The notes beneath the pieces are model-generated. The model did not search any database. It saw only the letters and a program-made list of their open reading frames with translations, and was not told the origin of the DNA. Below, piece by piece: positions 35,401-46,060 of a stretch of 64,000 bases of DNA. Positions within the stretch are counted from its first letter, which is position 1; every line of letters starts with the position of its first letter. A program made the translations under genes and the position numbers. The DNA lies in contig QKWP01000034.1 in the NCBI GenBank assembly GCA_003550325.1, forward strand, positions 270,021 through 334,020. The letters are read 5' to 3'. This DNA comes from Gigaspora rosea (taxonomy: Eukaryota; Glomeromycota; Glomeromycetes; Diversisporales; Gigasporaceae).

Positions 35401-35822
35401 TGGTGCATTTTAGTAGACCCAGTTAAAATATATGCAATTTTTTTTCGTATATAAATTTTAATTACGTATATTAAGAATTCTTAAATTTTATTGGTCAAAA
35501 TTGGTCATGTGACGCTAGCAATGATCACTGGTGGTGATAAATAGCAAATTTCAAAAATTATTAATAAATTATTAAAATTATTTATATAACTAGCACTTTT
35601 TTTAGCTCAAAAAGAACAACTTATTTAAAAGTTCAAAACCAATTTTATTAATAAATTTATGCTTAAACATAATTTTTTTGTTTAATGAATTTTACATACT
35701 AAACTAATTTTAAACTAATTAAATGTTGGTTTTTTGTATTTCATTCAAATAAATATATAATCAACTATTGAAAAAATAAAATAAAAACTTGTAAATACAA
35801 TTATTAAATTAATAAATATAAT
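35401..35822. other. A/T-rich intergenic DNA
   Basis: No gene. The phrase GGTGATAAATAGCAAATT at 35531 also occurs near 2727, hinting at another old dispersed repeat. Confidence 0.4.
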
Positions 35823-35977
35823 ATGACAGGGTAAAAGCTGGGATAGAGAAGTTATATTATTGATGCAGATCTTACTTAGTTAGGGTTAGGGTTAGGTTGT
35901 TTACTATTTTAGATAGTGATCTACATCAATAATGTAACTATTTTTGCAGTTTTTTTTCTCAGCTTTCACTCTGTCGT
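35823..35977. mobile_element. Palindromic MITE with TTAGGG in the loop
   Basis: Left ACAGGGTAAAAGCTGGGA and inverted right ACAGAGTGAAAGCTGAGA lead into nearly perfect arms: GTTATATTATTGATGCAGATC against GATCTACATCAATAATGTAAC. The loop at 35879-35895 is GTTAGGGTTAGGGTTAGG. The borders are uncertain by a few bases. Confidence 0.65.
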
Positions 35978-36087
35978 AATATAATTTTTAGTTATACATA
36001 ATTTTCTAAAATCAATAATATATATATAAAAAATTACAAAAATTGGTCTAATAAATTTTTTGTAATTATACATGTATATCATATTTG

Positions 36088-36403
36088 ATATATATTATTC
36101 CCAAAATAAGCAGTCTTTTTTGGGCCAAAAATTACAAAAAAAATATGAGATTGCTTATTTTCGAATTGTTGAATTTTTTGAAAAATTGAAAAACGTTCTA
36201 ATAAAAAGTTGTTCAAATGATGTGAAATTTTTATTATAAGTGTATTTTGATGTTCTGAACACGTTTACTTAATCATACTTTTGAGGTTACTTGGTAAAAT
36301 TTAAACTTTTATATATAGCAACTGCTAACGAATTTTTTGAAAATTTTAAAAAAATCAGAAGGTTGTTTATTTTAGGTAGTTGCTTATTTTAGGAAATCTA
36401 CAG
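36088..36403. mobile_element. Diverged CCGTATATTCCC-family MITE
   Basis: The ends (ATATTATTCCCAAAATAAGC and its decayed partner at 36380-36403) and the internal blocks GAAAAACGTTCTAATAAAAA and TAGCAACTGCTAACG match the 11970 copy in order. Terminal bases are mutated, so the TA duplication is not clear. A 39-bp fragment of the 32213 family follows. Confidence 0.65.
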
Positions 36404-36442
36404 AGAATCCTGAAATATACATAGATAGAACAGGTCAGAGAA

Positions 36443-36746
36443 TGCATCACCATCATAGACAAATTAAATGAAATAAGGTTTAAATTTGCATATTATTTTA
36501 AAAAATTATTAAAAAGATTAGATTTTTAAATTGCATATTTGTATATCAAAATTCTATGAATTAATATTTATATACCCTAAGGGTACATTAAAATTTTTAT
36601 ACCCACACTCCTGTATAATATAACAATCATAGGATATATAAACAATGATTATTATTGTTGATTTTTTTTTTGTTAGCCAACTTTTCTTATCTTAGATGCT
36701 TATGAATATTGTCGCCACCAGTTTCGTAATCATCGTGTTATTGGAG
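36443..36746. other. A/T-rich DNA with a GC micro-palindrome
   Basis: No gene is seen. TACCCTAAGGGTA at 36572-36584 is a 13-bp palindrome of the type noted elsewhere in the window. Confidence 0.45.
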
Positions 36747-36754
36747 CCTTGGTG

Positions 36755-37003
36755 CAGTAAAGTACATTGGACGTTTTGTGGACATTTTGGACATTTTTTC
36801 AAATTAAAATTACTTAAAATTTTATTAAGATTATCTATTTTAATTTTTTTAAAATGAATCCAGCACCTAAAAAAATATATAATTATATATTTATTAAATT
36901 AATTCATTAATTATTTAAGTCTTGGACATAGGCTTGACAGTTTTGAACAATCTTGGATGTTGGACAAAAAACATAGTATTGGACATGTCCAATAACAACA
37001 CTG
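36755..37003. mobile_element. 249-bp hAT-like MITE with perfect 8-bp duplication
   Basis: CAGTAAAGTACATTGGAC and inverted CAGTGTTGTTATTGGAC are flanked by CCTTGGTG at 36747-36754 and 37004-37011. It is a sibling of 11470-11721, sharing AAATTACTTAAAATTTTATT and AGCACCTAAAAAAATATATA. Its insertion split one of the degenerate GTTGGTGCCTTGGTG repeats. Confidence 0.85.
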
Positions 37004-37140
37004 CCTTGGTGTAAACTCGTCACTTTAGACGTCGTCGCCTTTTAGATTATCTTGTAAAAATAGTTTTCGTCGTTTAGATAGTTCCACGTTGTTGCATAGG
37101 TACATCACCATTTGGGTCGTTTGTATATACTATCGTTAGG

Positions 37141-38031
37141 AGTAGTATATTTATGTACGAATTGGGACAGTTTTCGGTACCGTCGTCACTCGAGTGACGA
37201 TTGGTTTACAAGTTCATCGTCATTCGAGTTACAAGTTCGTCATCATTCGAGTAACGATTGGTTTACAAGTTCGTCGTCATTCGAGTGACAATTGGTTTAC
37301 AAGTTTGTCGTCATTTGAGTAACGATTGGTTTACAAGTTCGTCGTCATTCGAGAGACGATTGGTTTACAAGTTTGTACGCAGTAGAGGAGCGAAGTGGAG
37401 CATAGTTATCTTATTTGATTTCTATTTGGCTTTCTATACTGGAGGAGCATAGCGACTCTAAATGCGGAGCGTAGCAGAGCATAGAAAGCTTGTTTGTCCA
37501 AATTCATATTAAAAAGGATCAATGACGATAGATTTACGCTCACATCGTCGCTCGAATGATGATAAATTTATGCTCGCATCGTCATTAATAGCAAAATCAT
37601 AAAAAAAGTTAGGACAAATTGGGTACCAAAAATATGGTTATATAGCAAAAATCGTAAAAAAGTTGGGACAAATTGGGTACCAAAAATATGGTTATATATA
37701 GCAAAGGGTACCAAAAATTATGTATCTATTTTCCTTTTATAATACTTTTGATAATGCCTACCAACATAATAGCTTCTAATATGGTCAGGACATCTACCAC
37801 TTTTAGACCGAGTAGGTTTACCACAATCAGTACAAGGATAACGCCTAATAGCATTTTTATGAAGCCAACACCCTTTAGGATTCATACATGACCGACCACA
37901 TATCTCTCCAGTATATAAAAGGAAATCGCAAATATATTCACCTAACTGCATTTTTATATATGCCTAGTACATATTAAGTTTCAAATTGAACAAAAATATT
38001 AATAAGTAACAGATAAGGAATTTCGTACCAG
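37141..38031. repeat. Polinton left terminal inverted repeat (891 bp)
   Basis: It matches 56293-57182 in inverted orientation over its full length. Three parts are visible from the outside in: a minisatellite of about six ~34-bp units (CGTCATTCGAGTGACGATTG plus GTTTACAAGTT) at 37170-37370; a second tandem block (GGTACCAAAAATATGG units) at 37610-37715; and a small zinc-finger gene with its flank. The inner limit is set by loss of similarity after CGTACCAG at 38031. Confidence 0.9.
37718..37951 (-). CDS. Small two-zinc-finger protein in the left Polinton repeat
   Basis: A 77-residue protein with two Cys-Cys-Cys-His clusters: CGRSCMNPKGCWLH (residues 18-31) and CTDCGKPTRSKSGRCPDH (residues 40-57), followed by a Tyr/Lys/Arg-rich tail. 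The spacing fits compact treble-clef-like zinc binding, probably for nucleic acid or protein contact. It starts at an ATG 80 bp inside the inner edge of the repeat and reads outward. The other terminal repeat carries the same gene but frameshifted, so this may be the only functional copy. Its function in the element is unknown; a terminal-repeat location would suit a regulator or transposition accessory (inference). Confidence 0.6.
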   Translation of the reverse strand: MQLGEYICDFLLYTGEICGRSCMNPKGCWLHKNAIRRYPCTDCGKPTRSKSGRCPDHIRSYYVGRHYQKYYKRKIDT

Positions 38032-38052
38032 TACCTATGTATATTTAAATAT

Positions 38053-38456
38053 CAACTACTACTCAATCTACTAACCAACCATCTTTAGAGATCAAAACCT
38101 CTTTTCCATCATGGCAAGATATCGAAAAATCAATAATTGATATATTAAGAGCAAGAAACTTTTATAACAAGGATAGAAATAAAGGATTTATGGATTATTA
38201 TAAAAAGCAACTTGATGAATTGCATAAATTAGAAGATCAAGAGCAATATATTATAATCAAAGCCAGATTACTTCTTCCCAATGAAGAAATATATGATACA
38301 AAAATAAAAGCATTCTCCAATTCTTATTATAAAAGTGAACCAAAAATCAGACAAGCTATTTTAAACTATCTCAAACTAATTTACAAAATTGCTAAAGAGT
38401 ACTTTATAACAGAAGAAGAAAGAGAAGAGGAATTTCAAGCATGGCTCAACTCGTAA
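38053..38456 (+). CDS. Charged helical hypothetical protein, possibly lacking a first exon
   Basis: The frame is open from 38053, but the first ATG is at 38190 (88 residues). The residues before that ATG (SFPSWQDIEKSIIDILRAR) look just as protein-like, so the true start is probably upstream or on another exon. The protein is rich in Lys, Glu, Leu and Tyr with no recognisable domain. It ends 7 bp from the end of the convergent integrase gene. I cannot assign a role. Confidence 0.5.
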
Positions 38457-38463
38457 GCACCCA

Positions 38464-39513
38464 CTAAGAAGGTAATTGCACATCCTTTATGATTTGAAGC
38501 TCTTCTTTAACAAAAAATCGCTTCGGACCATTGCTCTCATCATCTTCGAGCCAGTATAAGATAGGCTGATTTTTTTGTACCAAAGATTCCTTAATATGAT
38601 AAATTTGAGGAGACCAGTTCATATCAGTCGCACGCTTAAATCCACCTTCTAACTCACTAGATTCAAGTAAATATCTTACAGGAGTATTATAAGATAGCTT
38701 GGATTTATCAAAGCCCATGGATCCATTGCGTAATTTAGAAGATGATAAAATAATTTGTTTCATTTTTATAGCTTTAGCAGGGGCCATGCCAATTAATCTA
38801 GTTACCAAATTATTAAGATTATCAATAATTATATAAAGATTTCTAACCCAAGCCCTCGATCTCTTAGATATAGGCAATAATAAATCTGAAGCATCTTGCA
38901 ATCGAAACAATTTTTCTGCCAAAGTACGATTAAATCTTTCAACAATAGCCTGGGATCTATGAGACATGCCAATCTTAATTTTAACATTATGTTTTTCTAT
39001 TAATTCTTTGCAATAAGATTTAAATTCTGAACCAGAATCGATCATTAATAATTTAGGCCAAATAAGAGGGCACTTGGAATTACTATAAACTTTTTTAAAA
39101 GCTTTAGCCACACTACTAGATGTCTTATCTGTTAAAGGAACTGCCCACTTATATCTGGAAGCAACATCAACTATACATAAACAATATTTATATACTTTGT
39201 TATTAATAATATCATGAAGCATATAAAGAATATAAGCTTAATGGCATTCATTAGAAAACTGTATACTATTAAATGAAGCTCTAGGAATAAATCTTGGCCG
39301 AGGCTTATGAATTTGAAATAAAGCTTGTTTTTCAAGCCAATCACGTACTTCATCCTCAACAAAGTAAAACAAAGCCTTTAGAGAAGCTTCATACAATTTT
39401 TTCGCAGTTCTTTGATAGACATTAGGTTGATAATAAATATTACGCAAAGCAATAGATATATCTAATTCATGAGCTTTTTCAGAATCTACATGAATAATAG
39501 GAATAGATAACAT
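38464..39513 (-). pseudogene. Polinton integrase (retroviral-type DDE), one stop codon
   Basis: It starts at ATG 39513. An N-terminal helical segment is followed by the catalytic core: first Asp in CIVDVASRYKWAVPL (about residue 112), second Asp in LMIDSGSEFKSY, and Glu in QAIVERFNRTLAEKLF. The C-terminus (38500-38700) is a basic Trp/Tyr-rich tail like those that hold the target. The frame is interrupted once, at TAA 39238-39240, where a CAA (Gln) codon is the simplest ancestor; otherwise about 349 residues are intact. Its job would be cutting and joining the element ends. It is divergently arranged with the ORF at 39540, with only 26 bp between the two ATGs. Confidence 0.85.
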
Positions 39514-39539
39514 CTTTTCTTATTATAGTTTAAAAAAAG
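39514..39539. promoter_or_regulatory. 26-bp divergent intergenic gap
   Basis: Only 26 A/T-rich bases separate the start codons of the integrase (minus) and the coiled-coil/Gag gene (plus). No TATA-like or initiator element can be singled out. Either the promoters extend into the opposing coding regions, or the true starts are further in. Confidence 0.35.
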
Positions 39540-40299
39540 ATGTCATTGCTAGAAAATATATCATCTAGTAGAATTAATCAATTTAAAAGCGATTTATTAG
39601 CAATACAAGATCGAGTCTGCAAATTACAACAGGATCTTGTTTTAAAAGAGGATTATATTAAATATCTCGAAAAAGAAATCTTAATTCGTGATGAGGACCT
39701 AGACCCATTGCGATCAGAAATTTCCAATCTTAAAGAAAAGTTAGAAAAGGCACTCCAAAATTTTGAGAGCCAAGAAAAGAACATTGATTATATAGAAAAG
39801 CGGTTAGTAATTTTTCAGGATGAAATTGACAAGCTTAATGAAAAAATTCTTGTTTTGTATAATAATATAGATATGGCGCAACCACCAGGATCACCCCGAT
39901 CCCCCCGATCCCCTCGAACATTATCTCTACCCGAAAATCAAGCTACGATCCAGAACCATAGAATTTAACGAGAGATTAACAATATTAGACAGTATTTTCA
40001 AAGCCCAATTACAATAGCACCTACAATAAATGGTATTGTAGATAATCTTAATATGATTTCTGATGCAGGTAAAAGATTAGAAAGGTTGGTACTAGAAATA
40101 TATCCATGAGCAAAAGCTCCAAAACAAAGTCCTGGCTACCATCCATGATGAGAAATCCCTGGTCTATCGCATCATTAACCCGGAAGAAATCCAACATCAG
40201 CAATTGAAACCTTGTTTTGTGGCTGATTTTCGCATTAAAGACTTAATTACTAATATTGCTTATGCCTGAGCAATTAATGCTGAAAATCGAGTAGCGAAC
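39540..40299 (+). pseudogene. N-terminal coiled-coil part of the Gag-like gene, frameshifted
   Basis: An ATG at 39540 begins a 142-residue frame. Residues 10-105 have heptad-like Leu/Ile/Lys/Glu spacing typical of a coiled coil (KLQQDLVLKEDYIKYLEKEI), followed by a Pro-Arg-Ser-rich linker (GSPRSPRSPRTL). After TAA at 39966 the same frame continues protein-like, and near 40100 another frame takes over (KVLATIHDEKSLVYRIINPE), leading, through a TGA at 40267-40269, into the downstream Gag frame. I read this as one decayed gene, not two. The role is probably multimerisation (inference). Confidence 0.5.
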
Positions 40300-42082
40300 T
40301 TGCAGACCCAGATAATAAATTTGCAAACCCAGTTAGCCAATCTACAGACCCAGTTTGCCGATTTACAAACCCAGTTAGCTACACTTCAAAATGACTATGA
40401 TCTTCTTCACCAGGCTTATGAGGCCCACAGAACACAGCATAATATATTTAAATCTCAAGAACTTGATAGACGAATTACAATCTGTGCACAAAAAAGGCAA
40501 ATATTAGAATTGCTTCTAGAAAAATTTGCATTAAGATTCAAAAACAGGCGAACTTATCAGCAACTACAAGATTGTAAGACAGATAGGGCAATTACTACAC
40601 ACCTCTTAAATCTTACAAAAAATCGATACAGCAAATGGAAAAATAAATGCAAAACTCTAAAAAATGATCTATTACTTGCTGATATTCAACTAGATAACAA
40701 GTGGGGTAAGTGGAAAAATCGGGCACGAAATTCAGAACAATTAATTAATAATTTGAATCAGCAAATTTTTGCACTTCAGAATAATCAACCTATAAATAAC
40801 CAATATAGAGGAATGGCAGGATACCCACCTCCAAATTTTTATGGCTATCCCGATGAGGANTATAAATAACCAATATAGAGGAATGGCAGGATACCCACCT
40901 CCAAATTTTTATGGCTATCCCGATGAGGATCCAGAAGAATTTATTGATTCTTTTTGCTCATATATTGTGGCTGTAGGAATTGATGTAACAGCTGGACATG
41001 CTTACAGAATTCGAGCACATGGTCTTTTTGAAACATGTCTCAAAGGTGATGCTAAAGATTGGTATGAAAGAACTCTTCAAAGAAAAAATTGGGAATTGAG
41101 AAATTTATTAGATAATACTGGACAAGCTACTTTAGCTTTGGCTCAAGGCCAAACAGCGGTACAACTTGGTGCAAATTTAAGACATGGTGCTGTGGGCCAG
41201 GCCGGAAATATTGTTATTCCAGCTCATACAGTATTTGATGAAGACTGGTCTTTTGCTAATGGGCACCCAACAGATAGATTACCCAATGCGCCAAATGCTA
41301 ATACAGGCAATAGTGTAGTTGTAGTTGGAATCATGCTTGGACAAACAATATACTTCTTCAAGACCAACTATCCTATAGTTACTGCAGAAAAACAGCGAAT
41401 GCTCTTTGGGTCAACAGTTCAAGGCAATGATCCTGTGGGTCGATTTTATTCTAAGTTACGTAAACTTGCTAGGCTTGCTGGTATTGATGAACAACAAATT
41501 CGATTACAATTTATTCGTGGTATTTCTCCTGATAATCAATTAGAAATTCAACGCATTGGAATTAACAGGCCTGTATCTGAATTGCTTACAGAACTCGAAG
41601 AAATTGAGAGATATAAAACAGAGCAATTATCTGGTGCATATTCTATTCCAAAATCTGCTATAGAGCATCAACAGCAATTTTATTCTAATGCGGATATTGA
41701 CAAGCTTGTAGAAGAACGAATAGCTTCTAGAGAAAAACAAAGTCTAGCCTCAGAGAAGCACATCTTTGAAGCAAAGCCAAAACAAGTATCTCAAGTTGAT
41801 CCTAATACTGAAGCAGTTAGACAATTTATAGAGATTATGAAGCAAGCTAAAAAGACTTTAGCTAAAAAGCCTGGTCCTGGTAAAGAAAAAGCAGATAAGA
41901 TTCATATAGATCGATTCTTAAATGACCTTGTAAAAGATGATCCTGATCCTAATCCTAATAGTTTTTATAATGATGATGATCCTATTGAAGATATTCGTAA
42001 AAAATTAGAAGACCTTCATATCAATCAAACTAAAATTGCTAAAACTATGAAAAAAATTTCTAGTAAGCCTAAATCTTCTTGA
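40300..42082 (+). pseudogene. Gag-like capsid region in the Polinton, split by an assembly artefact
   Basis: The segment opens with a repeated LQTQ(L/F)A coiled coil (40300-40410), then a basic helical part, then a Ty3-type Gag-like domain. The latter has a Pro-rich entry (GYPPPNFYGYPDEDPEEFI), the helix block LKGDAKDWYERTL and VGRFYSKLRKLARLAGI before a Lys-rich, nucleocapsid-like tail (about 41850-42080). No CCHC knuckle is seen. The frame appears broken at 40860 only because 69 bp are duplicated around a single N; collapsing the copy restores one frame. It ends at TGA 42080-42082, after which the same frame continues into the protease-like part. Confidence 0.65.
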
Positions 42083-43588
42083 CGCAAGACTAAATCAAAA
42101 TCAAAATCTAAGACCCAAAAAAAGAAATCATCAGGTCGATCAAAGCATGTTAATGCCTATATAATTTCTAATGAATCATCTTCAGACTCTAGTGAAAATA
42201 ATACAACATCAAGTGAAAATGAACTTGAAACCAATACCTTGTCATATTCACAAAGCAAATCAGGATCTTCTGAATCATCTGAAAACGAGTCTAGTAGTTC
42301 AGAAAGTGATTCAGATGAATATGAAGTCAATGCTACAAAAAAAAAAATAAGTTTTTCTAATACCAAAAGCTCAAAGAAGCGCAAAAGTGCCAGACCAAAA
42401 ACTTCTAGCAAAAAATCTAGTAACACTTCTTCTGATAAAAAGAGCAGTAAAGATATTAGGATACTTAAAATACCTACAGATAATATTAACCTAAATGCAT
42501 TTTTAGCTATTTTAAGATCAATAGTTGATTCATTTACTCGTACACAACCTAAAGAAGTATCTATTAATGGATATAATATGATTAATACCAAATTAATTGC
42601 ACTAAAAGATCCTGTTCTAAAACATTTTACTTCAAATTTCTCAGACAAGGAACAAGAAAAGTTCTGGAATGAGATTACTATGGTATTCTCTCATATTTTA
42701 CAACCAATATCTGATCTAATTCGAATTGCTTCCCAGCAAACAAATGTACTACCCCAAACAGCCCCAGAGGGGTCGCAATTAGAGGCGGAAATTTCATGGC
42801 CCAACCCTATAGAAATTAATTTTATTCGTAAAATTATTCCCAATGATGTCGCTACTATATGTTGCAAAATTAGCTCGCCATTAGGAAAAATTGTACAAGT
42901 GCCTTCCGCTATGATAAATAGTGGGGCAAATTGCTCAGTTATCTCAAAAGGCCTTATAAAACTATTGGGAGCAGAAGTAGATAAAAATAAAAAACCTTCT
43001 GTTAAATGGCGTAATAATTCCTTAGAGTCTTCAGGCATATCTTACAACATTTCAGTTATGGTTGGTCAGGGAAAAAATAGTTGTACAATCTCTGAAGACT
43101 TCCCGGTCATGAATGATGATAAACCCTGGATATTATTGGGTACACCTTGGCTTGATCGAGCTGGATGGGAGCCCATTGTCAAGCGTGAATTCAAGCTAAT
43201 TCATAAAGGTAAAGTAATTACTATACCTCTTTCAGTACATAAGTCCCAGAGAGTGATATTTAAACCGGAAATCAACCTGACTTTTCACAAGCAAGATTCG
43301 GTCCAAGTATCTACTGATTCTTCTAGACCCGAAGGGTCATTGCTTCGCAGGCCCGAAGGGGCGACCCTAAAGGGTTATAGTTCATCTAGTAAGGATAACA
43401 ATGTATTATTAGAGGAATGGCATGCTCCTGCAGGTTTTAACCCAGATTTTAGCCTATCTAGTGAGGATGATTTCTTGCAAAGCAAGTCATTAGATAATGA
43501 ATCAAAGATTCAAGACTTTACCTCTTCTCTGAATCATGACCTGGGTCTAGACTCGAAAAGCCAATGCCCTGCAATAAAAAAAAAATAA
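42083..43588 (+). pseudogene. Retropepsin-like domain downstream of Gag
   Basis: In the same frame as the Gag part, a Lys/Ser-rich basic stretch and a Ser/Glu-rich acidic stretch (42180-42330) lead to a retropepsin-like fold. Its entry is VPSAMINSGANCSVISKGL (about 42900-42955) and its late block is WILLGTPWLDRAGWEP (43130-43180). The catalytic triplet normally Asp-Ser/Thr-Gly reads Asn-Ser-Gly, so the enzyme is probably inactive, or the copy has mutated. The C-terminal 100 residues are low-complexity and contain a cluster of GC palindromes (43326-43375). The TGA at 42080-42082 that separates it from Gag is followed by C, a context known to favour readthrough, but mutation of CGA is the simpler explanation here. 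Confidence 0.65.
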
Positions 43589-43653
43589 TTAATAAATCAA
43601 AAGTTCGAGATATTTCTATATGGGAAAAATGTATAAATCAATTCTTCTCTGAA

Positions 43654-44254
43654 TTATAAACCTTTAAATCTAGATATATCAGGATATAACCTACCATCTT
43701 TCTCTTCTAATGCATGAATAAGATTAAATATAGTACCATCTCGGATATATTTTTTCAATGTAATTTCAAATAAATTTTTAGCTCTATTATTCATATCTAT
43801 TTGAATTTGATTGCATTCTATATCTTTCTGTTGCTTAATAGTTTTTAAGGTTCCTCAGTAGATTTAATAAATTCTTGACGTAAATTATCTGTAGCTTCTT
43901 TGATTCTAGCATTAACCTCTTCTTTAGAGTATAATGGAGCAATATTAGAGGAAGAATCAGAGATTCGAGATTTTGTCTCTTCTTCTAATCCTGATTTTTC
44001 AGGTTTTGAAACTGGTATTTCTATACAATGAGACTCTGTCTCTACTTCTATTGTAGGATTATATTGGGATTTTTTATTTTTTTGGTATCTATCAACTTCA
44101 TGTTTTAAAAATGCTTCTATAATAGGCTAATACTACTTGCTTCACTTTCTGATAATGGATTTTTTTTTCGAGTTGTAAGCCGAATCCATCCAGCTTTTAT
44201 TAATGAAGGTGGTAGTTGGGTAAGAAGATTTGAATAATTTTCATGAAAAGTCAT
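43654..44254 (-). pseudogene. Hypothetical Polinton gene with two frameshifts
   Basis: ATG at 44254 begins MTFHENYSNLLTQLPPSLIK; the frame breaks near 44125. A second frame continues IIEAFLKHEVDRYQKNKKSQ through an acidic Ser/Glu stretch to IKEATDNLRQEFIKSTEE, and breaks again near 43850. A third reads IDMNNRAKNLFEITLKKYI and ends FKGL-stop at 43654. The continuous sense across all three frames supports a former protein of about 200 residues; each break needs only one base. It is convergent with the retropepsin-like gene, 65 bp away. No known domain is recognised. Confidence 0.55.
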
Positions 44255-44723
44255 GTAATTACATAAAAAAATAATTTGATAACTTTAATTTATTCTATAA
44301 AATAACTATAAGACAACTTTCGTGAAAAGTTATGTAATTTCATGAAAAAAATAATTTTATAACTCTTATTTATTCTATAAAATAATTATATATTATGCGC
44401 ATTTACCCTTTGGGTCATTGCTTCGCAATAATATCGATCTTTGACTTGTTTCATTAATGTGACACCTGGTCGATATTACCAGATAAAAGTATAGTAGTGG
44501 GAGCATAGCGGAGCTAGTGTTGTATTTAAAATCACGATATGCATTACTATATTTATCTATTGTATAAGAGTTGTTTAACCAACCATCGCTTTTGTCTTAA
44601 TTAAAGTGCATGACAATTAGTATAAAAATATCTTTTTTTATTATTGTTTTTCAGAATTGCACTAACTAAATATGTTATGAAACTCAAGAAGGAGTAATTC
44701 GAATTTTTTTTTTACTATACAGA

Positions 44724-45674
44724 CTAATTCTCTTCATTTATATTTTCCATACAGGAAGGTGGTTGGCTACCTCCTATATCGGGCATACTAATATCACTGT
44801 CATTTTGTGATGCATTATTGTGAAGCAATGACTCTTCAGATCTATGGTCTGGGGCAGTATTAACTAAATTATTGCTATTATGGTTAAAATTTTCGCCCTC
44901 ATTATTTCTATTAGTACTCACTCTCCTATTACTAGAAACCCTGTGGTTAGGAGATGCTGAACGATCTCTTTGGGTGGCAGTGGACTCACAACGACTCATC
45001 ATAGATGAAATTTCTTTATAAGATGGTGGAGGGGTATGGTTATAACGTCTTATCTCTCGTTGCCTTGAGGACACATTTATATTGTGTATTTGATCAAATT
45101 GTGTTTCTAGATTTTTTACACATAGAGGACAGAGCCCATTGCGAAGCAATAATATAATTAATAATTTATTTCTATTTCAAAGTTACCTACAGCAAAGGTA
45201 GACAAATGTTCAAGATTAATATAGACTTTACCTGGTCTCTTCCAAAAACGTGAACGGAACTCCTCAAAGTATCGTGCTCCAGTTCTAGTTCTACGCCCTG
45301 TATGATTTCCTGCCATATATTGGCACATCAACTAACAAGGATCAAGAAAATCAGTAGGTTATACAGTATCACAACCTAATTATGGTTTAATCTGACAATA
45401 AGTGCTTTGTAAAAATACTTACAGTGTGATCCCTTACAAGATTTTGAAATTTACCCTTGCATTGATATCCCGTATAGTTGGTACTAAATCTCTCATTAAT
45501 TATATTCACAATATCATTCCAAAAACTTACCCTACTACTTCCAGGAATATTGTGATAGTCAGCATTTTTATTTCTTCTTTTAGCGATTAATAAGCTCAAT
45601 TGATCATCAGTCCACATAACTAAGTTTCTAACGCGACTCAACCGCGACTCTACAGCAATACACCTGTTTTTCAT
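44724..45674 (-). CDS. Three-exon Myb/SANT-like DNA-binding protein
   Basis: Exons on the minus strand are 45674-45423, 45331-45232 and 45106-44724, with GT...AG introns of 91 and 125 nt. Phases join exactly (0, then G+AA giving Glu), producing 244 residues with no internal stop. The N-terminus has a Myb/SANT or trihelix-like domain: MWTDDQLSLLIAKRR, VSFWNDIVNIINERF and YQCKGKFQNLVRDHT. The second exon encodes RTGARYFEEFRSRFWKRP; the rest is Ser/Asn/Arg-rich and disordered-looking. It is the only apparently intact multi-exon gene in the window. It lies inside the Polinton and between inverted arms at about 44526-44645 and 46265-46350, so it may have arrived on a smaller element. Harbinger transposons carry such a protein as a transposase partner, but host origin is also possible. 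Confidence 0.7.
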
Positions 45675-45834
45675 AGAATTATATAGAAAAAAAAATATTG
45701 CAACTCAATCGCGACTCAACGGTGATTAGTATATCATTAGCTGACACAACCAAATTAATCATCAGATAATCACGGTATAGCGTCCTAAAGAAGTATGATT
45801 TTTACGATCCAAAATGAAAAATTCGAATTCTAAA

Positions 45835-46060
45835 TTTACTTACTATAGGTAATCGTTGTATATATGCATTTGATGATTAGCATACATACTATAGGCGATC
45901 ATAATAAATCTTGTATATATGCATCCAATGATTAGCATACAATATTTATTTACTATAGGCGATCGTAATAAATCTTATATATATGCGTCTGATAATTTCT
46001 TTATTATAGATGATCACAATAAATATTGTATACATACATCCGAAGATTTACATAAATATT
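45835..46060. repeat. Tandem repeat, about four units of 55-68 bp
   Basis: Units contain ACTATAGGCGATCATAATAA, TTGTATATATGCATCCAATG and ATTAGCATACA, in imperfect succession. It lies upstream of the Myb/SANT-like gene. No function is apparent. Confidence 0.6.

Noticed and set aside
36572-36584. Terminator or CRISPR-like meaning for the GC micro-palindromes
   Set aside because: The setting is eukaryotic, spacing is irregular and there are no spacers or adjacent genes that would fit.
39970-40270. Reading TGA as Trp and TAA as Gln gives a long frame in 40080-40270
   Set aside because: A different frame in the same stretch is clearly protein-like with standard codons (KVLATIHDEKSLVYRI), so the recoded frame is a coincidence and not evidence for a variant code.
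42157-42648. Minus-strand 163-residue Leu/Ser-rich frame
   Set aside because: It is opposite the Ser/Lys-rich part of the Gag/retropepsin gene and mirrors its codons.
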